Shown here: positions 45,009 to 57,690 of the stretch, in pieces
How positions within the stretch are numbered: the first letter of the stretch is position 1
Layout of the letters: each line of letters starts with the position of its first letter
From: Nemophila menziesii
Lineage: Eukaryota > Streptophyta > Magnoliopsida > Boraginales > Hydrophyllaceae
Direction: 5' to 3'
DNA: 64,000 bases
NCBI GenBank assembly: GCA_029959085.1
Contig: JARWIR010000021.1
Coordinates: 19,245,620 to 19,309,619, forward strand
Translations under genes and position numbers: made by a program
Notes under the pieces: generated by a model
Database searches by the model: none
The model's input: the letters and a program-made list of their open reading frames with translations, nothing else
Told to the model about the DNA's origin: nothing

Positions 45009-46780
45009 GGTGAAACCCCCGTGATACCCTTTAACTTTGGTGAAAGTGCACTATCTGCCCTATATCATTAAAATTGACACAAAATGTCCTTTAATGAATT
45101 TTTTTGTCACCGTTAGCCCTTTTTCGATTTTCTGTTAGTTGACCGTTAGTCAATGTCATCTGGCGCCACGTCAGTGCCACCTCACCGCTACGTCTGCTCC
45201 ACCTAGGCATGAGGTCAACAGCAATTACACCTCATTAATTTTTTTAAATCATATTTTTAATACCTTCTTCTTCTTGCCCTCCCAACACCAAGCCGCGCTC
45301 CACCATCATCAATCGAACTAAAGAATGTAATGACTTCATATATTCATTCTCCGAAATAATAGGCACAAACATTGATTGAAAGAGTCATCAATAAGAGTAA
45401 GCTCATGAAAGACTATTAATTCATTAAAACTCTTGAAATTCATAGCTTCTGCAAAGTTTTTTTTAAATGTTTTAGCTTCACTCACTAAAGCTACATTGGA
45501 GAAGACTTCAAAACAGTGAGATTCATCGGATTCAAAGAACGAGAATTTCTTATATAAGAATGGGCTTAGATCATCATAGCTTTGTACAGAAATAAGGTCA
45601 CGATGCACCGACAGGATATAAGTTCCTCAAAAGTCCAGCTCGATTATTTCCACCATACCCAAGGTTGTTTGAAGGTCCCTCTTCATAATTTTTTACCCTT
45701 GGGAAGCCTTCAATTTCACCTCTCTCCCTGAATCTACTCACAGGCATTTTCACCAATTTCTAGACTCATTTTCAACAATACTTGTGGGCTTTACATCCTA
45801 AAATCCTTTTCTAGTTGTGCATCACTCAGTTCATCGATAGTTTCACCCACCTCGATAGTCCTATTCTCAACTCTATCAGGCATATCCCTCCTTGATGAAC
45901 CACCATTCGATTTAACATCTTTTTCAGACCCATCACTCAAATTCATCATTCCTTTATTCGAAACATCAACATTCTTCAAATTCTCAGAAACCCCTCCAAC
46001 TTTTTCCTCATCAGACCTTTCCGAAATTGTATTGATTTATGAATCCTTTGTATGAATATGAATTAGCTATTTGATTTATCATAAGACTTGGAAAAATATG
46101 TTTTTATTGTTTTTTTTTTGGTAAATATACAGCTAGCAAAATGAAGAGTGATTCCAATAGAATTTCGGAAAGGTCCCTGAAATATACTCTATAAAGAAAG
46201 TTTGGGTTTCTTCTGATGGGAGTATGGTTATGGGAAGCACATAATAAAGTAAACGAGAGATTAACGATGGAAGGTGGGTTTGGTTCGAATCAAAGAATTG
46301 ATGCTTCAGAGCATTGGATATTATTTGAGACCATCTTATCTAATCGAGGGCTTTACGAAGCCTACAATTACCCCCATCAAGTATACGAATCTGGGGGTAA
46401 ATAAAAGTGGTTTATGGAATTAGTTGCTCGTTTAGTGAGTGAGTGAGTTAGCTTGTGTGTATTAATGGTGAGAGATTAAGGCAATTTTCTTGTGCAGGAG
46501 ATCTTCGAAGAAGAAGAAGATTTTTAAAAAAACATAATGATTTAAAAAAAATTAATGACGTGTAAATGAGGGTAACTTCATGCCTAGTTGGAGCAGACAT
46601 GGCGGTGAGGTGGAACCGACGTGGTGCCAGATGGAATTGACTAACGGTCAACTAACAGAAAATTAAAAAAGAGCTAACGGTGACAAAAAAATCATTAAAG
46701 GGCGTTCCGTGACAATTTTAAAGATATAGGGTAAATACTGCACTTTCGCCAAAGTTAAAGGGTATCACGGGGGCTCATCC
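45009..46780. mobile_element. Long-TIR element, probable Pack-MULE (1772 bp)
   Basis: Terminal inverted repeats of roughly 240 bp (45009-45255 and 46540-46780). Examples: GTGATACCCTTTAACTTTGG near 45031 with its inverse near 46750, and GTCAGTGCCACCTCACCGC near 45170 with its inverse near 46610. Direct repeat TTATATAACG lies at 44999-45008 and 46781-46790 (9-10 bp), fitting Mutator. The central 1.3 kb is not transposase. It has protein-like minus-strand frames (45791-45979, Asp/Glu/Ser-rich; 45336-45608) and a plus-strand exon-like block at 46207-46273. Foreign exon-like sequence between long MULE TIRs is the Pack-MULE structure. Confidence 0.85.
46207..46273 (+). pseudogene. Possible captured sulfhydryl-oxidase (QSOX Erv/ALR) exon
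   Basis: The frame from 46207 reads FLLMGVWLWEAHNKVNERLT, which resembles the L-WLW-x-x-HNKVNERL signature in the Erv/ALR domain of plant quiescin sulfhydryl oxidases (helix contacting FAD). Similarity stops after ERL-T-M-E at 46273, where GT (46274-46275) could be the original splice donor. The sequence beyond does not resemble the family and would fit intron. The match is about 15 residues, so it is suggestive only. It sits inside the long-TIR element, as expected of a captured gene piece. Confidence 0.45.
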
Positions 46781-46989
46781 TTATATAACGTCACATCTTC
46801 TTCCTCCTAATCCTTTTGTTGAGTGCTCATCATAACCTCTTTTCTTGACATATTAGTTTTGAATAGCTCCATCACATATTTATTAGTTCTTTCATTTATT
46901 CTTTTAGTCTTCCATTTTTTAAACTCAAAGCGTCCCTCCATCTTGGCTTCTTTGATAAAGCACAATGTACACAAGGTAAATGCTATTAT

Positions 46990-49900
46990 GTATCTTTTAT
47001 CTTCCCATTCTTAGCCATACGATACATAGTAATTGTGACCTATTCTTCAATAGTACCTTTTTGAAATCACCATCAATCTTAATTTGCAGTTTTCATGAGG
47101 CCCACACAACGCAGCTAGATGGACACTTCAGAAGAAGGTGTTCAACCGACACATCTTCCATTTTTCAGTGCTTGCATGTTGTGTCTTTATTACATTTTCT
47201 CTTTTTTTAAATTCTTCTTTGTCGGAATAGCTCCCGTAATTGCTTTTCATGCGGAAAAATTAATTTTTGCCGAGACGTTCGTATTCCAGATCAATGTCCA
47301 TGATTCACCATTATCCAACTTACCTGAGTATGATCTTTGACCAACTTTACCCTCATCCTCAAAACGAGCGCGTGATACTCTACTTTTGAGGTATACTTTC
47401 CATATTTCGTATGCGGCAAAATAATGTTATCCTCCATGTTCGAATGTAATATAGAAATTAAAATGATATCATTAGTCAAATTCTTTGGGCATTAATGATG
47501 GTGCACATATCCCAACCCGTCAAACCCTTGTTAAAAAGTTATGCCATAAATTCCACATTACAATTCTCTGGTATCTCCATGGTTATATGTTTCCTAATCC
47601 ACTTATAGTCCTAAACTTTGTTCGTCATTCTATTTCCAATCTCCCATATGCATTCCTTCTTTAGTACCTCTAACCCTTTTAATATACTGGCCCAGCTTCA
47701 GGAACATTTTTGCTTTACTATTGCATCCCAAATCGTCGAGTTTGGATGATATATCCGTTTGATAACTTTTGCTACCAATGACTCAGGATTTTAAATCAAC
47801 CTCCAAGCCTGATTAACAAGGAGATTCATGTTCATTTTTTGAAACCCCCTGAAACTTATACCTCTGATAGATTTTGATCTAGCAATTTTTTTACATGCTA
47901 CCCAGTAAATCTGTTTTTTATCCAAAGCATTCCACCAAAATTTTACAACTAAACTAGCCATCTTCTTGCACAGAGTCTTTGGAAATTTAAATATAGACAT
48001 AGCATAATTCAGAATTACTTGTAACACTGCGTTGATGAGCACCAGTTTACATCCATACGAAAGAAGTTTGGAAATCTAGCTTGTTGATTTTGCGAGAATC
48101 TGGTCCTTAATTTAATTCAGATTTTACATTTTGTCTCTCTTGAGAGTGAAATAGATACCGACGTACTTTCCGAATGAATTAATCTCTCCAATTCAAGATA
48201 ACTAGAAAAGTCCTCAATTATTTCCTCTTTAGCATGTTTACTGAACATGATTGCTGATTTGTTAAGGTTGACTTTTTTGTCCCGAGGCTTCGTAGTATTC
48301 GATAATTCTTTTTAATTCTTCAATCTCATATTTGTTAAAATTGACAAAGAAGAGGGTATCGTCAATAAACAAGAGGTGAGTCAACTTCGGGCAACATCTA
48401 GTAATTGCGGGACATTTAATTGATCCTACTCTACACTTAGAATTGATAAGGCCAATGAGCCCTCCAGTCATTATTGAGAAAAGGAGAGGTGATAGAGGTC
48501 ACCTTGTTTCATTCCTTGACTCGAGTTAAATTTCTGAAGCCTTTCACCGTTAACTTTAACTTGAATAGAAACCGTAGATATAAAATTAAAGATTCAATCC
48601 CTCCATCTCATCTGACACCTTATGTGGCGTATGATTTTCCACTTCCACCATGTCTTTATTACGTCCCCCAAGAAAATATTACGATAGTAATTATCGATCA
48701 TTTTCTTAACTTTGGTTGGATTATCAATCCATTTACCATCATCATCATTCAATTTTACATATACGGTTGCGAGTGTTTTTGAGTAAAGTGGAGGCATGAA
48801 AAAAGCAATATTTTATTCATGTACACGTATTCCTTGCTCTATTAGCGCATAAGGACTCTTCCTTATTCCATTATTTTTCCAACTTGTTTATAATAAAATC
48901 TTCCTTTTCCTTATCGATATTACTTCCCGACAAATCTTGAAGAACGCTAAGAACCTTCTAATAATAGTTAATGGGCCTTCAATTATTTTGGAAAGATCTT
49001 TACTCCATCTTGTTGACGTGAGAAACTTGATATCTCTCTTTAAGCAATATTCATCAATATTTTTAGCGCTATATATTCCGGACCACGTGTCCCTAATAAT
49101 ATCTCTCCATTGTTGGTTATCCATCCATCTTGATTCGAATAAGAAGTACTTCTTTTGTTACCTTAAACATTATTTTGCATGAGAATCAAAGGTTAATGAT
49201 CTGATCCAATTTTCTATTCAGCTCTAACTGAAATTTCCCATTACATCTCGATTCAGTTTTCAGAGGCTATTGCCCTATCATGTTTTGCTTTAAAACATTC
49301 ATCCCCACTTCTTTTGTTTGACCAAGTATAAAAGAATTCTTTGGGTGGGATATCGATGAGATCGTTATCGTTCATAAATTTAATAAAATGAAGAATCTTG
49401 TCAAGGTTAGGTGGAAGTTTACCTTTCTTTTCCAAAGCTTTTGCAATTTCGTTGAAGTCGCCTATAATGAAACTGGCTCTTTGACAAAACATTTTCAAGA
49501 AGTAATTTTACCCCAAACTTTCTCTCTATCACTTTCGTTTTTTGGCGCATGAACAAACACAATATACCATGGAAACAAAGACGAGTCATTAAATTTTTTT
49601 GTAATAAAAGATACATTAGAAAGAACAACCCTAAAATTAATTTCATCCTTTCCCTGAACCTAAAAGCACTTCCCTCGGGTTCGACTACATGAAATTTATT
49701 AAAAAAAAAAATGCTTACATGACTTCAAACTTTTATTCCTTAAGCTAGACGAAAAAAGACAAGCAACTGATGTTTTAAACTTCGCGGTGAGGGTTGTAAA
49801 CATTCTTCTAGTCATTGGTTCCCTCGCATCCTGACTATTCCAAACTAAAAGACTATTTATAGATTCGGCCACCTTAGAGGACTGAATTTCATCCTTCTAA

Positions 49901-51330
49901 ACATTTGGTACGTTGCCTTCCTTCACTGTAACCTCCCGGGTACTTGTGTCATCCTCCGAATCATTGTCTCTACTCTCATCATCTCTAAAGTGTCCATCAC
50001 AATCCTCGCCATCACGATAGTTCATGTTTTAGTTAACTTGCTCTATTCCCAGCATTTGATATTTCAGTTCAAAAATTGAGTATATATCTTCCGTGAACAT
50101 CTGCATATCGTTGATTCTTTGCCCATAATATTGAACTCTTCGTGATTATTTGTCCAAATTTTGAGTTACCCGCTCAACCACGCGGCTCTCATTTCCTTTT
50201 CAAATTTTTTGGCCATGAAAAGAATTCCCCTGGTCCCTCAATATTTAGGTGTTGTGTACCATTCTTTGAAGATTCTAAATAACTCTAGGTAATTATAACC
50301 ATTGACTTCCACTGGTTAATTTCCAATTTGTATATTACCCACCACATCTTCCAATAGACCCGAGATCTCCCTTTTTCTTTTAGACGACTAACCCTCTTGC
50401 TTTTCACTTTTATTTTCCACCTTGAAAGATGTTTGCGTAACCACTAAAATTGTAATATTTCCAACCACAAAAATTTACCCTCCATAATCATTACCACCAT
50501 TGTTGTCATCATCATTATTGTCCTCATTTCTTCCAAAAGGGAAGAAACGCACCACTTTGTAAAAAATGCCCCATCTATCGTACTTTTTGGTCACGTGCAT
50601 TACCTTGTCTTCGCTCTTAATGGTAGTTTCTTAATTCCAATTAAAGTAACACGCCGCGTCATCATTCCACTTAGGGGGAACCATAGGAACTGAACACACA
50701 CTCCTATTATGCCCAAATAAATCGCAATTGTAGCAAAATAGCCCGATGTTTTCGTAAACAAAACAAACCCATGTCATTCTTTCACATTGTTCTCTAAGTA
50801 ATCTCCTCTTGATAGGTTCTTGAGTGTAGAATTTTACCCTAAAGCTAAGAAACTCCATCTTCTTTTGGTTTCTATAGGGAAGTCAATTTTGCATACTTTG
50901 CTAATAATCCTGCTGAGCACCTCCATTGTTTCGATACAACATTGTATTCCCGCAAGACTATAAACCCCAAGCCAGAAAAATGAGTTAACCAAATCGAATT
51001 TATCCACGGGTGTGTTTGGCTCCCATTTTGCAATGATGATGTGCATGGACTGTACCACCATTGAGTGAATGACCAAATTTGCTCGACATCTTCTTCATTA
51101 TCCATCACAATTTTGAACAAAATTTTCTTGAAATTTCCTCGAAGCTTAAGTGGCTCTTTATTCCCCAAGCTTCAGTAAAAATTTCTCAAAATACCCCAAA
51201 TGATATAAACCTGTCGGAAATGATCTTCACAACAAATGGAAACTCATCAGTTTATTTTTTGGAGGATGACACTTTAGTGTTTAAAGACAAAACCTCGATG
51301 TTCTGTATATTATCATTTTAGATATGATGA
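46990..51330 (-). mobile_element. Degraded L1-type LINE, ORF1 to zf-RVT
   Basis: Minus strand, 5' to 3'. ORF1: KIISDRFISFGVF near 51230 and NEEDVEQIWSFTQW near 51095-51050, SLAGIQCCIETMEV (50965-50925), YTQEPIKRRLLREQ (50830-50790), and an intact CCHC knuckle CYNCDLFGHNRSVC (50745-50704). The acidic linker runs to about 49900. ORF2 EN: SFIIGDFNEIAKAL (49470-49430), FYTWSNKRSGDE (49340-49300). RT remains: YVKLNDDDGKWI near 48750, LLFIDDTLFFVNFN (48390-48345; IDD replaces ADD), NYAMSIFKFPKTLC near 48010, KFWWNALDKKQIYW near 47945. zf-RVT: WNTNVSAKINF and ITGAIPTKKNLKK near 47300-47215. RNase H was not found, and the 3' end is uncertain. Stops throughout. No TSD defined. Confidence 0.75.
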
Positions 51331-53740
51331 GAGGGAGTGTGTGGTTATTTAGTGAAGCCTTGTAGCTAGAAATAAAGATTGAAAATGTTCAAAATAAGCA
51401 AGGCAAAGTGAAGTTGTGAGAAAAAATAAAACCTGATTGAGGTGTATATATATATCGCGAAAGAAGTTTGCTGCACAAACCAAAAAATCACAAAATAAAT
51501 CTTTGATGTCCCATGCAAACAATTAGTGAGCTCCATATGTCTTGTTGTTTTGATCTTCCAAGTATTTGGTGTGAGAATACCTACGAATCTTACCAAGATT
51601 CTTCTCTTTATACGGGAATAACGGATAAAGGTGTACAGAATTATTATTTTAATATAGTTTTCTCTCACAGTAGCTGAATAAACCCCCCATGCCACCTTAC
51701 TAGTTGGATCTTCCAATGCACCATTGTAGAATAAAAAAATTCCATCTTGATCCCACATGCAGCTTGGAAAAATAACATATTTGTTCATATTCGTAGTTAA
51801 CATAAGTGAAGAAACTCCAAATCAGTTTTATAGTCTCCTTTTTGTACTTCTCATACCAAAAAAATTATTAAGTATATAGTATTTTGATCAAAAGGTAACT
51901 TTTGTAGCCATGCATGAAGATCACTGTCCAAGCTCTGGCGTCTTAGAAAAGATCAATCGTGAAGTACTGAACATCTAGTGGAAAAGTACATTCGTTGTCT
52001 TGCATGTAACCATTCGTGTGCCATAAAATATACCCATATATGGATACATTAATTGAGCTCAAGAAAGTGTAAAACAAAAACCTAGGTTGTTTTATCCAAC
52101 ACCTACAGCAAATTAAAAAACAAAAAGGAAATATTCAAATGAGTGTTAAGGCTAGGAAAGACGAGAAAACACACAAATATCACATAATTTCAAAGCAGAA
52201 GAACAAAGAAGATTTTAATTGAGAAGGGAAGAAAGAGGAATTAGGGATTTAGTGAATAGTGAACAGTAATTTAATTGAGAGCATTTTAAATTTGCCAATT
52301 TCTACAATGCACCGTTGTAGGTGTGCCTATATAGTATTGCCACAAATGGCACCCAAGAAAAGTGGCAACAACATAAAGGATCTAGTGTATATTATTATTT
52401 TAATAGGGATGTTATTTTACCATTTTACCTGCCGAACTCATCATTAAGTGAATAGTGTACACATAAAGTAGATTTATGTGTATTGTCTTATCGTGAATAA
52501 TAGATAAATTAGTTTCTTGGGTTAGATAAAGGTGTTTCTGAATTGTTTAAAGGTTCTCAAGTTATTGTTGTGCATGGCTACGACGTGTAATTTTTTGTTA
52601 CAATACTTCAAACATAGAAACTGGTACAAAAAGAAACTTTTGCCACATGTCATCACAAGGTTTACTTGGAGTATTATATTAAAGTTATAATGGAGAGTAA
52701 ACGTTTGTAATAAAATTGTTGATAGTACCACAAATATTTGTTCTTGGCTAAGATTTTGTCTTATATGATGATTACCTTTTTATGCCACGTGTCAAGCCTT
52801 GGTCATTTCGAATTAATAGGGCATACTCTATTTTTTCCGTTTATGTTTTGTTTAAAATAGTTACAAATTGCGTGAATATGTTATACACGGGCATTAAACC
52901 TCTTGTTCAATCATGGTTTAGTCAATATTTTTTTTTAAACATGTAATTTAGACTTGTAAAGTTGATATTTTAACATGTAACAAAAATATTTATTAGTTAT
53001 TTACCATTTATATTCAGTGATGGTGATAAGATAGATATGGTTGATGGTTGAAATGACAGTAAGTAGTTATTGAGTTGGGTTAATGTTATATCATCTACCA
53101 AGTTAATCCGAGTCTATAAAATGAGGGTGGAGAGGTTCATTTGAATGAGTATCCAAATTCGTTACTTAGTTATAGATTCAAAAGTTGTTGGGTTAATATA
53201 GTCGTGAGATCATCAATTGGGTGTTGTTCGAGCAAACAAAATGGACTCAAACAGTTAGTTACCTATTAATCTTGCTTTGCATGTTGTAAACATATCGTTG
53301 CATGTCCTTAATACTTAAGTAATTGTATTGATTCTATGTTTGCATGTCGTAATTTTTAAATCATGGTATTAATTTTATGTTTGTATGTCGCTAATATTAA
53401 AGTTATCAAATTGATTTTTTTCTTAATTATTGATTTTAGGTTAATGTCTTTGATTTAGAAAGAGATCAAAATTTATACATATTATATAAATTCGATTATG
53501 TATTCAGTAAATATTTTAATTTTGATTATAAAGAAAATTCAATTAGTGAGCATAATGTATAAAGTATGTAAGAGAAACTAAGTTATATAGATTGTAATAT
53601 CGAATATATGTTAACAAAATAAAATCTAAAACTAAGTGATATGAATATAGGATAATATATAGAAACAAAAATAAATAATTAATCGAAATTAGTGTATAAT
53701 AATAAAGACTGAACTTAATTATTACCAAAATCTTATATGT
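51331..53740. other. AT-rich stretch without an assigned gene
   Basis: A minus-strand open frame at 51366-51803 (145 codons) begins with DGIFLFYNGAL and VAWGVYSATVREN, faintly like an RNase H start, and then becomes hydrophobic low complexity. I do not call it a gene. Around 51700 and 52300 the motif CAATGCACC(A/G)TTGTAG occurs twice, once in each context of an AT-rich palindrome. 52450-53740 shows nothing recognisable. Confidence 0.35.
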
Positions 53741-53759
53741 ATAGGTGTTCCAGGAATAG

Positions 53760-54930
53760 ATATGTATTTAAATAAGGAGGTTGATTTTGGTGGGGATGAG
53801 TCGCTTAGTTCCCCACTCGGGAAAATGTCATGGATTTGTGTTTTTCAACCGAGGTCGAAGTATATATGTTCTACAACATGTACGCCCGTCTGTTCGGAGT
53901 CAGTGTTAGGAAGGATCGGGTGGACAAGTCAACCGGAGTGGTGGTTTAATTATTGTTCAGTTATTTATGTGTTGTTGTGCTAGTGTTAGAGAAAATAAAT
54001 ACTTAGAAATGAAATATAGGGTTATAGATCACGGGAAAGAGACAAGATGCAACTGTAAAGTCAGACTTTGTATCAAGTACGGTTATGCATTTGAATGTTA
54101 CGATGTGGCTTACTTTCACTTGGAGCACAACCATGTGTTAACCACCCAGTCTACGACACATTACCTATGATCACACACGAATATAGACGAAGGGCACCTC
54201 AACCCAGACGTGTTCTTCATCTCGTCGGGGTAAGAACAAGTAAGATAATGGATATTTTTGAAAAAAGGCCAGAGGGTATAAAAATATTGGGTTTATGAGA
54301 AAGGATTTGTACAATGTACGGGTAAGATAAGGTGGATGAAATCAACGAGGGTGATGTGAATGTGGCTTTGGATTACTTGGAAGAAAGGTGTGAGAGTGAT
54401 ACTTTGTTCGTGATTAAGCACACCATAGACGAAAAAATTGACTTGATAAGTTATTTTTTTATAATGAGAGATCTATGAGAGAGTTTGTAGTACTTGTATT
54501 CAACGCCACTTACAAGACAAATGCTTATAGTTTCCCACTATTAGTACTTGTGGGGGTGAACAACCACCGGAAGACTTGTATATTTGGTATCACATTGGTA
54601 AAAAACGAGACTACATAAGCATATGTTTGGGTCCTCGCATGAACAACAATTATGAAAAAAAACCAAAATCTATCGACACCGATGGTGACATATCAGTGGC
54701 TTCGGCGATCGAGATTCCGTACCCTATGGCAGGGCACAGGTTGTGAGCGTAGCATCTTAATCGAAATGCAGTTACCAACGTAAATATTGAAGGATTCAGT
54801 TCAATTTTTAAAACCCTCGTGTCTTTTTGTTACACTATGGATTTCTTCGAAGAATCTTGGTGGAAGATGGTCAACGACAATGGTCTCCAGGTGGACAAGT
54901 GGATCATGGGAACATATAAGTAAATGGAAA
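53760..54930 (+). pseudogene. FAR1/MULE-type transposase pseudogene
   Basis: The plus strand shows FAR1-family order. DNA-binding domain remnants: ETRCNCKVRLCIKYGYAFEC then FHLEHNHVL near 54035-54140 (usual TRTGCKA-x-LRIK ... EHNH-x-L). Transposase core: VVLVFNATYKTNAYSFPLLV near 54487-54545, VGVNNHRKTCIFGITLV to about 54600, KSIDTDGDISVASAIE near 54668-54715, MAGHRL near 54727, then FEESWWKMVNDNGL near 54850-54890. The first catalytic Asp of the DDE triad (SFD-x-T-Y-x-TN) reads Asn here. Multiple stops and frameshifts. FAR1-like proteins are domesticated light-signalling factors or MULE transposases; this copy is adjacent only to transposons. It ends about 60 bp before an Athila-like LTR. 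Confidence 0.8.
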
Positions 54931-54989
54931 TAGGTCTCATGTCTCCATTTATGTGATATAAAAATCTAGTAACGAGACATAATTAAAGG

Positions 54990-56516
54990 GGTATCTAGTG
55001 CATACTTGAAGGGTATTTACCCATTTATATTTGTTTTACACTTTCTTATCTAGTTTTAGGTGTTTTTTATTTTTAGAGCTTTTGCGCGTAATTTTTGAGT
55101 TATTTGTGTAGCACTTAGGTAATTGGAAATTAATACACCTTTGGATTATGATAAGAAGTGAAGAAACCAATAAAACCCCTTAGTCATGGCAAAAAAAGAA
55201 ACTTTGAGCACATTTAGAAAGTCAAAGTTGAGCTGACCAAATTTGGAACCGTGTAGTATTTTCAATGCTGGAGAAAATTGACAAAGAATTTAAAGGATCC
55301 CTTTTATATTCAGAAATGTATTTTAATTACAGTAAGGTGGCTACTGATTTCGACTGATTTAGAGTGGTAACAAAGAAGTTATGAGGGTTTAAACTGTAAT
55401 GGGCCAACCAACCCACTTATAAAGGAGTCGTTTTTTGGTTGGGTTGGGAATCTATAAGTTACCCCTAAACCCTAATGTCATCCTAATTCCTGTATATACT
55501 AGTTTTACCCATAAGATAATAATCCTTGATCAGCCTCTAATTATAATAACACATAGAAATTGCCAGGTTCAAGTGAGAAGAAGAGGAGAAGGAGATCGGA
55601 AGTTGTTCATGCCATTCCAACCCTTCTATTGTTAGTTTTCAGCAATTACTATAGTATTCTTATTTTGTTTTGTCTTTTGAACATGAATATGATATTATTA
55701 ATTGTTTTTTTTCTTTCCTTAGTATGAACTAATTCTATATAGCTTGAGAATAGCATATGGTTATGAACCCTAGACTTTTTTATGCTTTATTTGAATTTGG
55801 GATTTATATGTAATTAAATTGGTCGTGATAGCTCTGTATTTTATGTTTGATATATGATTGTCTATGCGTAGAGTATAGGATTTCCCGATTAGTAGTTGGA
55901 TTGTCACCCTGTCGAGGAACTCAACTATTAAAAAACCACATAATCGTCTAGTGTGTGGTAGTGATCTTGACGGGCTTGCGTAACGAGATAGTCAATAGGG
56001 TTAGATTTAACCACCTATCATTGCATAGGGTCCCCTTACCCATGTCCCCTGGTAGTGTTGAGGTTGCTTCCTAAGCTACCCTGACGGGAGTTAGGAGGAA
56101 TTGAGAATGTCGGCTACTTCTTATTTATCACACAATTCTCCCTTAGATTTTATACGTAGAACAAAGCTAGTGGGGATTACTTGCTAGTTCTCGAGCTAAA
56201 CTCTCGTATATTTTTTCTTTCATGTTTTCCAGTCTTTAATCTAAGTATTAGTTAATTTATTATTACTTGTTTAGAGTCTTAAAAACCCAATAAAATTTTT
56301 AGTGTCTTTGCATATTATTACCAATTTCATTTAGTACACTTAGTAATAACACTATTTGAAAACTCACTTTCGTAGACCCTGAAATCGATATCTATTTTAG
56401 TACTTATTACTTGAAAATGATTTGTTCACTTGCGGAGAGTTTATCGTAATTATCTTAGGTGTGTGTGATTTACTATCTTTATTATTCATTATTTTATCAC
56501 ACATTTGCCCCTACCA
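54990..56516 (+). mobile_element. Athila-like 5' LTR
   Basis: Placed by the tRNA-Asp-type primer-binding site immediately downstream and by homology to three other LTRs in the window. It probably starts near TGCATACTTGAAGGG (about 55003) and ends CCCCTACCA at 56516. It shares with the inverted LTR (57690-59045) the blocks AGTATGAACTAATT, TCATTGCATAGGGTCCCCTT with CCATGTCCCCTGG, and TAGTGATC-x-x-GA-x-GGGCTTGC. A TATA-like GTATATAC lies near 55493. The start is approximate. Confidence 0.7.
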
Positions 56517-56522
56517 AGTTTT

Positions 56523-56540
56523 TGGCACCGCTTCCGGGGA
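56523..56540 (+). other. Retrotransposon primer-binding site (tRNA-Asp type)
   Basis: TGGCACCGCTTCCGGGGA matches at 16 of 18 positions the TGGCGCCGTTGCCGGGGA site known from Athila/Tat gypsy elements. It sits 6 bp after the LTR end, as in those elements. Minus-strand DNA synthesis would be primed here. Confidence 0.85.
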
Positions 56541-56636
56541 CTACATTGTTAGTTTTGAGTTTTATTAAGTGTTTTAGTTTTAGTTGTTAAGTTTTATGCT
56601 TTTCTTTGTCTGTTTTTGTCTATTTAAGATTATTTC

Positions 56637-57690
56637 GATGGCTAGTCAGCAAAATCTAGGAATCATATATGCATTTAGAGTGCAACACATGGGAATTCTC
56701 CCTCCAGCTATTCAAGCTACTCAATTAAGACCTAACCTAGGCAAGCTCTAATGATTTTTGAGTTTTGGGCAGTAGAGTGGCGATACACATCACAATCGGG
56801 TCTTTTACGTTTAGTAATTCATGTAGATTTGTGTCTCCTACATCACTAAAGGTGTCACATATGTACTATTTCATGTTCTGGTTCTTCTTGATTAGAAGTG
56901 CGAGTGATTGGTATGACAGTCAACACCCCGATTCTATCTCAAGATGTGATAAAATCCAATAAAAGTTCCTCAATCAACTTTATCCAATGAGTAGCGAATG
57001 AAAGATATGCTGGAATTTGAAAACTTCGTACAAGAAGAGGGAGACAGTGGTCGGGAAGCGTGGACAAAATTTCAAGAGAAGAAAGCAAGGTTCCCATTCC
57101 ATGTATCCTTGCTAGAATGTCAGATAGCCATGTTTTACAGAGAACTCAACACAGAGTCTCAAGTAAGAGTGAATGTCCTCGGGAGAGGAATTTTTGTTTT
57201 GATAAACCTTGAGGAAGATAAAATGGCGATTGAGAGAATTTCAAAACATAAAGAAGTTGTCCATTATCAGAAAACATAGTCAGAAGATATGTCAACAGAA
57301 AAAGTGACTTTTTCTCAAGAAACTAGGTTCGAGAAGTGTAATCAACAGTTGAAAAACTTTGTTGCACTCATTGAGAAGAGTTTTCACAGTAACAAATATT
57401 AGGTGAATAATGTAAATACGACGTATGGTTGTTCTATTTGTGGTATAAGTAGCCATAATTGGGAAAATTGTATTAAGAACATGGTTCTGATATCTTTCAA
57501 ATTTTACCATCGGGTACACCACTCGAATGGTCCAACCTATGCTCAAGAAAACCAAGCTTATTCAAGCTTCCAACAAGAGAATCAACAAAAGTTTGTGTAT
57601 CACGACAACTAATATCAGCCTCGACCTCTGGTGCCGGTTGGGGTGTGATAAAATAATGATATTAAATATGCGAACTATCACCCTAACCAA
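56637..57690 (+). pseudogene. Athila-like gag, truncated and disabled
   Basis: After the primer-binding site an ATG at 56637 begins MASQQNLG, and VQHMGILPPAIQATQLRPNL follows (family: PPAI-x-AN-x-FELKP). After stops, 56998-57279 is open and carries the gag core: GREAWTKFQEKKARFPFH, then CQIAMFYRELNTESQVRVN (family: EAWERFK-x-LLR-x-CPHHG ... Q-x-FYNGL). 57424-57460 carries a knuckle-like GCSICGISSHNWENC. Sequence similar to gag ends near 57690, where an inverted LTR begins. Protease, RT, RNase H and integrase are absent. Confidence 0.75.

Noticed and set aside
51366..51803. 145-codon minus-strand frame resembling an RNase H start
   Set aside because: Only about 25 residues are suggestive, no catalytic acidic residues in order, and the remainder is hydrophobic low complexity.
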